A stretch of DNA of 7,052 nt from an uncultured Flavobacteriales bacterium (GTDB taxonomy: Bacteria > Bacteroidota > Bacteroidia > Flavobacteriales_D > Sanyastnellaceae), in NCBI GenBank assembly GCA_913057815.1, contig CAJXOV010000117.1:1-7052 (forward strand), read 5' to 3'. Positions 1-5,930 of the stretch are shown in pieces (within the stretch, counting starts at the first letter, position 1; each line of letters opens with the position of its first letter). A program made the translations under genes and the position numbers. Under the pieces are notes generated by a model. It made no database searches. It was not told where the DNA came from and was given only the letters and a program-made list of their open reading frames with translations.

Positions 1-48
1 CGAGATGTAGAGAGGTCTCGTGGGCTCGGAGATGTGTATAAGAGACAG
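1..48 (+). other. Illumina Nextera adapter (P7 / i7 side), not genomic
   Basis: Positions 1-6 (CGAGAT) are the last bases of the P7 flow-cell primer. Positions 7-14 (GTAGAGAG) equal the Nextera i7 index N707 as written in the adapter oligo. Positions 15-29 are the Read 2 sequencing-primer segment, and 30-48 (AGATGTGTATAAGAGACAG) are the Tn5 19-bp mosaic end. Genomic sequence begins at 49. The stretch is synthetic library sequence left untrimmed, and anything translated across position 48 is artefactual. Confidence 0.98.
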
Positions 49-1059
49 ATCCTCTTCTGTAGCCGAAATTCCTAATTCATTAATTCTGTTTTTCATTAAT
101 TCCAGCATAAATGTATTTCCTCCTACCATAAAATGCTGTCCATAGGGAGTTCTTGGTTGCAGAAAAGCATAATTCGAAGAAATAACAACTGGGTCTTGGA
201 TTCTAGGGAAATGACACGACTGACATTCCTTATTGTTTTCACCTTCTTCGGAGTAAATACTATTTAACCATTCATGATAAGTAGCTTGCTCTACAAAAGT
301 GTTTCCTGTATATTCCCCGTCTAGATCTACAGTGTTCGTTATTAAAGTATGACATCCAGCACACAATTCACTTTGTGCTACATGGGCTCCGTATTCTGGT
401 TGAAATCCTACGAAGCTGAACATTGGTTGAGAAAAAATAGCAGGTTCACCTTCAGCTCCATAAGGCCCGTAGATAGTGTCTGGAGAAAAGTTTAAATCAC
501 CTGAGAAAAGATTTCCGATATCTAAATCACTTTGAGCATGACAGGCGTTGCAACTAACTCCATCCAAAGCAACTGAGTCAAGAACTAACTCAGCCATGCT
601 ATAATGGATAGCTCCTTCGTCAAATAGAGCTCCATAATGTCCCATTGGTGCATGACAGGTGATGCATTTGTCTTCTAATTCTACTGTGTGGTCTGGATTA
701 ACAGCTGTTTCATGACTCACTTTAGCTCTCCAAAAAGGATCTTTTGCACTATTGGCCATCATAGTAGCTCTCCATTGATCAGTTGGGTTCACGTCATTTC
801 CTTCTCCATCTAGACTAGCAATTTCGTTAGGGTCAAAACCATGGCAACCTTCACATAACCCTGAACCTCGAAAGAATTGGCCTTCTTCACCTAACGGTAA
901 AGGAGTGGTGATTCCATCTCCTGCCAGCATAGATTTTAGTTCGGCAGCGGTATGATGAGGATTAGTTATTTGAGTAACTTCAGGAGTTTCTATCGACATT
1001 AAGCCAAAAGAAAAAAGGGCAATTCCTGATAATATTAAAATTGTTTTTATAGACTTCAC
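49..1059 (-). CDS. Secreted multihaem c-type cytochrome, C-terminus missing
   Basis: This reverse-strand frame is open for 337 codons until the left adapter cuts it off, so the C-terminus is absent. It carries five haem c attachment motifs: CEGCH (69-73), CITCH (132-136), CNACH (170-174), CAGCH (233-237) and CQSCH (279-283). All cysteines in the fragment lie in these motifs. Residues 1-23 form a signal peptide, with Lys at 2 and 5 and a hydrophobic run ILILSGIALFSFGLM. This fits haem attachment outside the cytoplasmic membrane. The start is the GTG at 1059: an in-frame TAA lies four codons upstream, and the first ATG (residue 21) would remove the signal peptide. Between the haem motifs are WRATMMANSAKDPFWRAK and, near the end, HFMVGGNTFML (309-319), whose His could be a distal haem ligand. 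The pattern resembles the broad cytochrome c554/c-prime-like multihaem family. The likely role is periplasmic or outer-surface electron transfer; partner and substrate are unknown. It follows the recF operon on the same strand but has its own -7 element. Confidence 0.88.
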
Positions 1060-1085
1060 TTTGCTAGATTAACGGTGACTTAATA

Positions 1086-1093
1086 CAAAGATA
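1086..1093 (-). promoter_or_regulatory. Bacteroidota -7 promoter element for the cytochrome gene
   Basis: On the reverse strand these bases read TATCTTTG, an exact match to the Bacteroidota housekeeping consensus TAnnTTTG. The element lies 26 bp ahead of the GTG start at 1059, giving a predicted leader of roughly 20 nt. I see no good TTG at the expected -33 spacing, so the call rests on the -7 element and its position in the 77-bp gap after the DUF721 gene. It implies that the cytochrome can be transcribed separately from recF and the DUF721 gene. Confidence 0.55.
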
Positions 1094-1136
1094 AACTTCA
1101 GAACCCGAAGATGGTGTGCTAGTTGAAATGAAAGTC

Positions 1137-1433
1137 CTAATCTGAAAAAAGAATCTCTTCAATCATTTGTCTTCCTATTTCGGCATTTAACGTGCTGATG
1201 ACTTTGCTTTTTTCATGCATAATCTCTGCACTAATCACACTGCTTTCAATTTTTACCTTAAGCACTGAACCGTTTAAGTAAAGAGATTTTGTTTTACTCT
1301 GAATGTAGCTTCCCATAGTTTTTTCCCAAGCTTTTGCTATTTCTACCTGTTGATACTTCCTATCCAACCGGTACATTTTTAAAAAATTATCGATGACCTC
1401 TTTTAACGGTTTTTGATTATGATCTTTTCCCAT
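1137..1433 (-). CDS. DUF721 / DciA-like replication protein
   Basis: This is a complete 98-residue protein of the DUF721 family, to which the replicative-helicase loader or regulator DciA belongs. The N-terminal part (about 8-45) is helical and holds LKEVIDNFLKMYRLDRKYQQ followed by the conserved KAWEKTMGSYI segment. The core (about 46-98) has the family pattern TKSLYLNGSVLKVKIESSV, then a helix with EIMHEKSKVISTLNAEIG. The length is usual for the short Bacteroidota members, which consist of little beyond the domain. In bacteria without DnaC or DnaI, DciA is thought to help place DnaB at the fork; whether this copy does so is inferred from family only. It starts at an ATG 42 bp after the recF stop on the same strand, so it is probably the second gene of a recF operon. 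DUF721 genes next to recF are frequent in this phylum. No strong Shine-Dalgarno is present. Confidence 0.85.
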   Translation of the reverse strand: MGKDHNQKPLKEVIDNFLKMYRLDRKYQQVEIAKAWEKTMGSYIQSKTKSLYLNGSVLKVKIESSVISAEIMHEKSKVISTLNAEIGRQMIEEILFSD

Positions 1434-1475
1434 GGCTTAAGTAATCTTACCTTCAGTTAAAGTAAACTCTTTTAA

Positions 1476-2531
1476 TTATACATCCAATCCTTTAAAAAGT
1501 GAAGATACTCTGTTTTTATCTGTGTCAGTGATGAAGATTTGACCAAAATTCCCTTCGCTTACTAATTTCATCAGGTTGGTTACTCTGTTGCTATCAAGCT
1601 TGTCAAATATATCATCAAGTAATAAAAACGGTTTGTTTCCAGTAGCCTGCTCTATGAAAAAAGATTGGGCCAATTTTAGTGCTATTAAAAAAGTCTTCTG
1701 TTGACCTTGAGATCCAAACTTTTTAATGGTATGACCATCAATAGAAAACTCGAGATCATCTTTATGAATACCTACATTAGTTCTTGCTGAAATTCTATCT
1801 TTTTGTTCAGAGTCTTTAAATTGTAGTTCTAAATTTTCTCCACATGAACTGTTGTATTGAATGCTTACCGATTCCTTATTCCCACTGATTTCTATATGTA
1901 GCTTCTGAAACCATGGAATAAAATCTTCAACGAATTTCTCCCTGATTTGAAAAATTATAGAATTTAATTCTATTAGCTTGAAGTCATATATTTCTAAAGA
2001 AGCAGAATCAAAAATTCTCTCTGTTTGAAAATGCTTGAGAAGTCTGTTTCTTTGATTCAAAGCTCTTTTATATTGAGTCATGTGATTTAAATATGACTTG
2101 TCATATTGCGCTATAATCCCATTAATGAACTTTCTTCTTATTTCACTTCCTTCTTTGATAAGGTCTTCATCAGTAGGAGAGATCATAACAGAAGGATATA
2201 AACCGATATGATCGGAGAGCTTTTGATAATCTTTTTTATTTCTTTTAAATACTTTTTTTGAGCTTCTGCTTACAGAGCATGACAGCACGTCCAGCTCTTC
2301 GTTTTTCATGACTTCTCCTTTGATCATAAATGCTTCATGATCATGATTAATATTCTGATAATCGGCAGAGTTAAAGTAGCTCTTGCACATGCTTAAATAT
2401 CGAATAGAATCTAAAATATTGGTTTTACCTTCTCCATTTAAGCCTGAAAAACAATTAACACCTTGATCTAACTCTATAGATCCTTCTAAGATGTTTTTAA
2501 AATTAATAAGATTTAAGTGTTTTAAAATCAA
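1476..2531 (-). CDS. recF: RecF, DNA repair and recombination ATPase
   Basis: RecF is an SMC/ABC-like ATPase that acts with RecO and RecR to load RecA at single-strand gaps in the cytoplasm. The 351-residue protein is complete and near the usual family length. It begins with the typical ILKHLNLINFKN strand. Walker A is GLNGEGKTN (30-38). The central arm domain (about 100-230) includes SPTDEDLIKEGSEIRRKF (118-135). GIHKDDLEF (254-262) is the RecF GxHxDDL motif. SQGQQKT (274-280) is the ABC signature in RecF form. Walker B is FLLLDD (302-307), followed by the D-loop FDKLDSNR (309-316). The start is a TTG at 2531: the frame has a stop at 2571-2573 and no ATG or GTG between, while the first internal ATG (residue 48) would delete Walker A. 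It is the first gene of a leftward unit with the DUF721 gene. It is not next to dnaA or dnaN, which is common in Bacteroidota. Confidence 0.96.
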   Translation of the reverse strand: MILKHLNLINFKNILEGSIELDQGVNCFSGLNGEGKTNILDSIRYLSMCKSYFNSADYQNINHDHEAFMIKGEVMKNEELDVLSCSVSRSSKKVFKRNKKDYQKLSDHIGLYPSVMISPTDEDLIKEGSEIRRKFINGIIAQYDKSYLNHMTQYKRALNQRNRLLKHFQTERIFDSASLEIYDFKLIELNSIIFQIREKFVEDFIPWFQKLHIEISGNKESVSIQYNSSCGENLELQFKDSEQKDRISARTNVGIHKDDLEFSIDGHTIKKFGSQGQQKTFLIALKLAQSFFIEQATGNKPFLLLDDIFDKLDSNRVTNLMKLVSEGNFGQIFITDTDKNRVSSLFKGLDV

Positions 2532-2588
2532 GGCTGAGTATAAAATTGTAGGTTTATTAAGATTCTTTATTCATGCAGAATCAAAAAA

Positions 2589-2596
2589 CAAATTTA
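2589..2596 (-). promoter_or_regulatory. Bacteroidota -7 promoter element for recF
   Basis: The reverse strand reads TAAATTTG here, an exact TAnnTTTG match lying 57 bp ahead of the recF TTG. A TTG at 2621-2623 on the same strand (inside AAATTGGAG) is a possible -33 element, but its 24-bp spacing is longer than usual. The predicted leader is about 50 nt. The assignment rests on the consensus match and placement only. Confidence 0.45.
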
Positions 2597-2669
2597 GGAT
2601 AGAACACTTAAAAAAGACTCCAATTTATCAGTGAAGATATAACCATAAGACCATGATTTTTGTCGAGTA

Positions 2670-2713
2670 TTCTATTACTTAATAGAAGAGCTTAAAATCT
2701 CTGTTAAGTAATA
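2670..2713. repeat. Overlapping inverted repeats in the recF / TPR divergent promoter region
   Basis: Two inverted repeats share bases. The inner one is TTCTATT-ACTT-AATAGAA (2670-2687), a perfect 7-bp stem with a 4-base loop. The larger pairs TATTACTTAATAG (2673-2685) with CTGTTAAGTAATA (2701-2713): 12 of 13 positions are complementary and the remaining one is a G-T pair, with a 15-base spacer. The right arm covers the expected -33 region of the rightward promoter (-7 element at 2726-2733). An operator for a dimeric regulator is one reading. Because the two pairings exclude each other, alternative cruciform structures are another. AT-rich sequence produces such arms by chance fairly often, so the function is unproven. 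Confidence 0.4.
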
Positions 2714-2725
2714 AAGAAAAAACGC

Positions 2726-2733
2726 TATTTTTG
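2726..2733 (+). promoter_or_regulatory. Bacteroidota -7 promoter element for the TPR-ribH operon
   Basis: TATTTTTG matches TAnnTTTG exactly and is followed by CA, as is common at transcription starts in this phylum. A weak -33 candidate is TTA at 2704-2706, 19 bp upstream, within the right arm of the inverted repeat. The predicted transcript starts near 2735-2740, giving a leader of about 15-20 nt before the ATG at 2756. No FMN riboswitch (RFN element) fits in so short a leader. Confidence 0.65.
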
Positions 2734-2755
2734 CACCTCAATTTTTTTGAGTAAA

Positions 2756-3478
2756 ATGGCTAAGAAGAATACAGACGAGACAATATTAGATGTTCAGGAA
2801 GTTTATACTAAAACTGAACTGTTTATAGAAAATAATAAGAAAACTTTATTAGGCATATTGGCCTTGGTAGTAATAGCTATCCTAGCTTTCTTTATGTACA
2901 ATAATTTGGTTAAAGGACCAGCTATTGCCAACGCTAATGAAGAGGCTCATTTAGCTGAAATGTACTTTATGATGGATTCTTTGGACACAGCTAAGTCTGG
3001 TTCGGATCTATTTGATGGTTTAGAAGTTATAGCTGATGACCATGCTGGTTCTCCTGTTGGAATGAGAGCTAATTATCAATTAGGTGTAATTAATAGAGAT
3101 AATGGTGATTTTGAAGCTGCGCTTGCGAATTTCAAGAATGCTAATTTTGGAAGTCCCCTATTAGGAACTATGGTAAATGGTAATATCGGAGACTGTCTAG
3201 TTGAAATTGGAGCCTCTTATGAAGAAGGTGCAGACCAAAGTGCTAAATTTAAAGAAGCACTTCCTTACTTTAAAAAAGCAGCTAATAGTTCGAAGGATGA
3301 AATTACAACTATGCTTTATTATAAAAAAGCAGCTAACGTTTGTCTTAAACTTGAGATGTATAAAGAAGCTGTGAATATGTATGATGGAATTATTACTGCT
3401 TCTAGTAATGTAACTTCAGCAGATTATAAAGATGCAGTTAAGTTAAAAGCATTCGCTACAGCTAAAGCCTCAAATTAA
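2756..3478 (+). CDS. Membrane-anchored tetratricopeptide repeat protein
   Basis: The protein has 240 residues from the ATG at 2756; a TTG three codons earlier (2747) is a less likely start. Residues 1-30 are polar and charged, and 31-49 (LLGILALVVIAILAFFMYN) form one membrane helix. The remainder is helical and probably periplasmic. TPR-like pairs are visible at about 98-130 (RANYQLGVINRDNGDFEAAL), 138-178 (NGNIGDCLVEIG ... EALPYFKKAANSS) and 183-213 (YYKKAANVCLKLEMYKEAVNMYDGII). The layout of a short cytoplasmic tail, one helix and TPRs resembles the YfgM/TPR_21 group, whose members act as chaperone-like or scaffold proteins at the inner membrane. That resemblance is by architecture, and the actual partner is unknown. 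It is the first gene of a rightward unit and its stop lies 8 bp before ribH. A TPR protein next to ribH recurs in Bacteroidota, to my recollection, but no functional link to riboflavin synthesis is evident. Confidence 0.88.
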   Translation: MAKKNTDETILDVQEVYTKTELFIENNKKTLLGILALVVIAILAFFMYNNLVKGPAIANANEEAHLAEMYFMMDSLDTAKSGSDLFDGLEVIADDHAGSPVGMRANYQLGVINRDNGDFEAALANFKNANFGSPLLGTMVNGNIGDCLVEIGASYEEGADQSAKFKEALPYFKKAANSSKDEITTMLYYKKAANVCLKLEMYKEAVNMYDGIITASSNVTSADYKDAVKLKAFATAKASN

Positions 3479-3486
3479 TTTCATTT

Positions 3487-3957
3487 ATGGCTACTGAGGG
3501 AAAAAATCTAAGTGCTTTTAACCCTGAGAAACTTCCAGATCTTTCCGGTAGATTATTTGGTATTGTTGTTTCTGAATGGAATCATCAGATTACAGGGAGC
3601 CTTTTAAAAGGAGCCATTGATGGCTTTATTAAAGCTGGTGTCTCAGAAGATAATATCTCCGTTAAATACGTTCCTGGAACTTTTGAATTGGCTCTAGGTG
3701 CGCTCAAAATGATTCAGCTCAATAATGTTGATGGTGTTGTTTGTCTGGGAAGTGTAATAAGAGGAGAAACTGCTCATTTTGATTATGTCTGCCAAGCAGC
3801 TTCTAATGGAATCATGGAAGTAAATCTAAAAACAGGAGTTCCTGTAGCATTTGGTGTTCTTACTGATGACAATGAACAACAAGCATTGGATCGTTCAGGT
3901 GGAAAGCATGGAAATAAAGGCACTGAGGCTGCAGTCGTAGTCATGAAAATGCAATAA
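3487..3957 (+). CDS. ribH: 6,7-dimethyl-8-ribityllumazine synthase
   Basis: RibH condenses 5-amino-6-ribitylaminouracil with 3,4-dihydroxy-2-butanone 4-phosphate to give 6,7-dimethyl-8-ribityllumazine, the penultimate step of riboflavin synthesis. It is cytoplasmic and usually assembles as pentamers or 60-mer shells. The 156-residue length is normal. Active-site segments are present: SEWN (29-32, aromatic Trp31 stacking on the pyrimidine), PGTFE (63-67), GSVIRGETAHFDYV (88-101, with catalytic His97), FGVLTDDNEQQALDR (122-136, with phosphate-binding Arg136) and the closing GGKHGNKG (138-145). It begins at an ATG 8 bp after the TPR gene, without a Shine-Dalgarno, and is probably cotranscribed with it. 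No other rib gene lies in the window, and no FMN riboswitch is seen upstream, so control of this step is not evident here. Confidence 0.97.
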   Translation: MATEGKNLSAFNPEKLPDLSGRLFGIVVSEWNHQITGSLLKGAIDGFIKAGVSEDNISVKYVPGTFELALGALKMIQLNNVDGVVCLGSVIRGETAHFDYVCQAASNGIMEVNLKTGVPVAFGVLTDDNEQQALDRSGGKHGNKGTEAAVVVMKMQ

Positions 3958-3985
3958 ATCTTCTTATTATTCTTTAACAAAATTT

Positions 3986-4013
3986 GAATGATTGATGAAT
4001 TCAATCTTCATTC
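3986..4013. repeat. Hairpin in the ribH-ABC intergenic gap
   Basis: GAAT-GATTGA-TGAAT-TCAATC-TTC-ATTC can fold into a 6-bp stem with a 5-base loop, extended by 4 bp after a 3-base bulge. It lies 28 bp after the ribH stop and just before the -7 element of the ABC operon. It has no following T-run and is AT-rich, so it is a poor intrinsic terminator; it may be a 3' end stabiliser, an operator, or chance. Confidence 0.3.
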
Positions 4014-4020
4014 AGTGGCT

Positions 4021-4028
4021 TACATTTG
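4021..4028 (+). promoter_or_regulatory. Bacteroidota -7 promoter element for the ABC transporter operon
   Basis: TACATTTG matches TAnnTTTG exactly. The GTG start of the ATPase follows only 7 bp later, so a start site at normal spacing would give a nearly leaderless mRNA. The nearest TTG upstream (3992-3994) is 26 bp away, too far for a normal -33 element, so support is limited to the -7 match. Confidence 0.45.
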
Positions 4029-4035
4029 TCTGTAA

Positions 4036-4701
4036 GTGATTCAATTAGAAAATATAACTAAGTCTTATGCCGTGGGTGGGAATTCTCTCCAGGTGTTGAA
4101 AGGTATTAATCTGAATATCAAGAGGCAGGAGCTTGTTTCTATCATGGGAAGCTCTGGTAGCGGAAAATCTACTCTGCTAAATATATTAGGAATGCTCGAT
4201 AATTATGATGGGGGCTCCTATACTTTAGACGGTAAATTAATTAAAGACCTTAACGAAAAGAAAGCTGCTATATACAGAAGCCAGTTTTTAGGATTCGTTT
4301 TTCAGTCCTTTAATCTGATTAATTTTAAAACTGCTTGGGAAAATGTAGCACTTCCTCTCTATTACCAGAAAGTAAATAGAAATGAAAGAAAAGAACGCGC
4401 GTTGCAAAGCTTGGAAGAAGTTGGATTGTTAGACTGGGCTGAGCATCTTCCTAGCGAAATGTCAGGTGGTCAAAAACAAAGAGTCGCCATAGCCAGAGCG
4501 TTAATAGCCAATCCAAAAGTGATTCTCGCAGATGAACCTACCGGTGCCCTTGATTCTGTTACTTCCATAGAAGTAATGGATCTTCTTAAGTCTGTAAATG
4601 CTTCTGGGAAGACGGTTATAATAGTTACTCATGAAAATGAAATAGCCAAAGAGACAGATCGAATTATCAGATTGAAAGATGGACGAATAATTTCCGCCTA
4701 A
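4036..4701 (+). CDS. MacB/LolD-type ABC transporter ATPase
   Basis: This 221-residue nucleotide-binding subunit has every ABC motif: Walker A GSSGSGKST (38-46), Q-loop FVFQ (Gln90), signature SGGQKQR (143-149), Walker B VILADEP (162-168) with catalytic Glu167, D-loop GALD (170-173) and H-loop His199. Its length and the sequence around the signature place it in the MacB/LolD/FtsE (type VII) group, which drives mechanotransmission across the envelope rather than classical substrate translocation. It should be active at the cytoplasmic face with the two downstream permeases. The start is GTG at 4036: the codon directly before is TAA in the same frame, and the first internal ATG lies at Walker A. 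Its stop overlaps the next start as TAATG (4699-4703), suggesting translational coupling. The substrate cannot be read from the ATPase; macrolide, peptide or lipoprotein roles all exist in the family. Confidence 0.95.
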   Translation: MIQLENITKSYAVGGNSLQVLKGINLNIKRQELVSIMGSSGSGKSTLLNILGMLDNYDGGSYTLDGKLIKDLNEKKAAIYRSQFLGFVFQSFNLINFKTAWENVALPLYYQKVNRNERKERALQSLEEVGLLDWAEHLPSEMSGGQKQRVAIARALIANPKVILADEPTGALDSVTSIEVMDLLKSVNASGKTVIIVTHENEIAKETDRIIRLKDGRIISA

Positions 4702-5930
4702 TGTTTAACAGAGACACTTGGACAGAAATATTACAAACCATACTTAAGAACCCATTAAGGTATATTCTTACCGGAATTTCAGTGGCAGTAGGGATATTCA
4801 TTTTGGTATTCTTATTAGGTATCTCTACTGGTTTAACCAATGGAGCTGCGGGAATGTTTGGTAAAATAGCCATTAACAGTATGAGCTTAGAGAGTGGTAG
4901 GACATCACTATCATATCAAGGCACTAATCCTAATCGAAGAATAAATTTCACTAACCATGATTTTAATAAAATAAAAAAGGATCATGAGAATGAAATTCCA
5001 TATGGAAGTGCTTTCGAGCGTATGTGGGGAATCCAAATGAATTGGAAAAAAGAATCTGGGAGCTATTCTCTGGCGGGAGCAAATAGTTCGATTTCAGAAC
5101 TTCTCAAACTTGATGTTTTGCATGGGCGTTTCTTAAACCTTAATGATGAAAAAGAAGCTAAGAAATCTGTAGTAATTGGTGTTGACGTTTATAAAGAGCT
5201 ATGTAAAGAACAAGATGTCATAGGAACTTTTATAAACATTGGTGGGGTCCAGTTTAAGATCGTTGGAGTATTTAAACGAGGAGAGAATAGGTGGAATAAC
5301 CGAAGATGTTTTATACCTATTCAAACCTATCATAAATTATTTTCTCAAACAGATAGAATAGATGAATTTTTTCTGAGCACAGGAAATCTTTCTGTTAGTG
5401 AGTCAGTTGAATTAGAGGAGGAGCTTATGTCGTTTCTTCAAACAAGACATAAAGTAAATCCTAAGGATAATAATGCCATAGTTGCGGATAATTACAATGT
5501 GGAAAATGCTAAGTATGCTAATATTGGAGTAGGAATTAAAGCTTTTGTTTTTGTCATAGGCTTAATGACCTTAGTGTCCGGTATTATTGGTATTTCGAAT
5601 ATTATGAGTATAGTAGTTAAGGAAAGGACCAGAGAACTGGGTATTAGAAAAGCATTAGGAGCTACACCTAATAAGGTAGTGGGATTAATACTTCAGGAAA
5701 GTTTACTGATCACTGTTTTATCAGGGTTTTTAGGATTGATCGTTGGAATAATTGTTTTGGAGGTTGTATCTCATTTCGTAGAACTAGAATATTTTAAGAA
5801 TCCTTCAATTGATTTTAATTCTGCCATGATAGCTCTTTTTATTTTGACTATGAGTGGTATAATTTCCGGTTTAGTTCCTGCGATAAGAGCTGCTAGATTG
5901 AGACCTATAGTAGCTTTAAGAGATGAATAA
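4701..5930 (+). CDS. FtsX/MacB-like ABC permease, first of pair
   Basis: The protein is complete, at 409 residues. Membrane helix 1 is at about 21-42 (after the conserved NPLR at 17-20). A periplasmic MacB_PCD-type domain spans about 43-275. Three more helices follow at about 279-303, 333-357 and 374-396. The cytoplasmic coupling segment KERTRELGIRKALGA (307-321) and the C-terminal GLVPAIRAARLRPIVALR (390-407) are hallmarks of FtsX-like permeases. Four helices and one large periplasmic domain match the MacB fold, but without the fused ATPase of E. coli MacB. It is joined to the ATPase gene and to the second permease gene by one-base TAATG overlaps. The likely complex is a heterodimer of the two permeases plus an ATPase dimer in the inner membrane. 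The substrate is unknown; export or envelope stress response is inferred from family. Confidence 0.94.
   Translation: MFNRDTWTEILQTILKNPLRYILTGISVAVGIFILVFLLGISTGLTNGAAGMFGKIAINSMSLESGRTSLSYQGTNPNRRINFTNHDFNKIKKDHENEIPYGSAFERMWGIQMNWKKESGSYSLAGANSSISELLKLDVLHGRFLNLNDEKEAKKSVVIGVDVYKELCKEQDVIGTFINIGGVQFKIVGVFKRGENRWNNRRCFIPIQTYHKLFSQTDRIDEFFLSTGNLSVSESVELEEELMSFLQTRHKVNPKDNNAIVADNYNVENAKYANIGVGIKAFVFVIGLMTLVSGIIGISNIMSIVVKERTRELGIRKALGATPNKVVGLILQESLLITVLSGFLGLIVGIIVLEVVSHFVELEYFKNPSIDFNSAMIALFILTMSGIISGLVPAIRAARLRPIVALRDE

Noticed and set aside
30..48. Tn5/IS50-type transposon end, with an inverted copy at 7007-7025, suggesting a 7-kb composite transposon
   Set aside because: The 19-bp sequence is the hyperactive Tn5 mosaic end used in library kits, and it is flanked by sequencing-primer, index and P5/P7 sequence. 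No transposase gene or target duplication is present.
1094..1110. Possible terminator CTTC-AGAACCC-GAAG after the DUF721 gene
   Set aside because: The stem is 4 bp with a 7-base loop and there is no T-run in the direction of transcription.
2737..2751. Small hairpin CTCAA-TTTTT-TTGAG in the predicted 5' leader of the TPR gene
   Set aside because: The stem is only 5 bp and AT-rich with a T-rich loop. It would be weak and easily arises by chance, so it is too thin to call an attenuator or riboswitch.
2747..2755. TTG at 2747 as start of the TPR protein
   Set aside because: An ATG three codons later gives the same protein apart from three residues, leaves a normal leader after the -7 element, and starts with the lysine-rich MAKKN typical of such anchors; the TTG is possible but not preferred.
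2734..3486. FMN riboswitch controlling ribH
   Set aside because: The leader of the operon is about 20 nt and the gap before ribH is 8 bp. Neither contains the conserved RFN core, so no such element is present.
3783..4004. Reverse-strand open frame of 73 codons over ribH
   Set aside because: It lies opposite the conserved C-terminal half of ribH, has low-complexity composition and no recognisable family; it is a shadow of the real gene.
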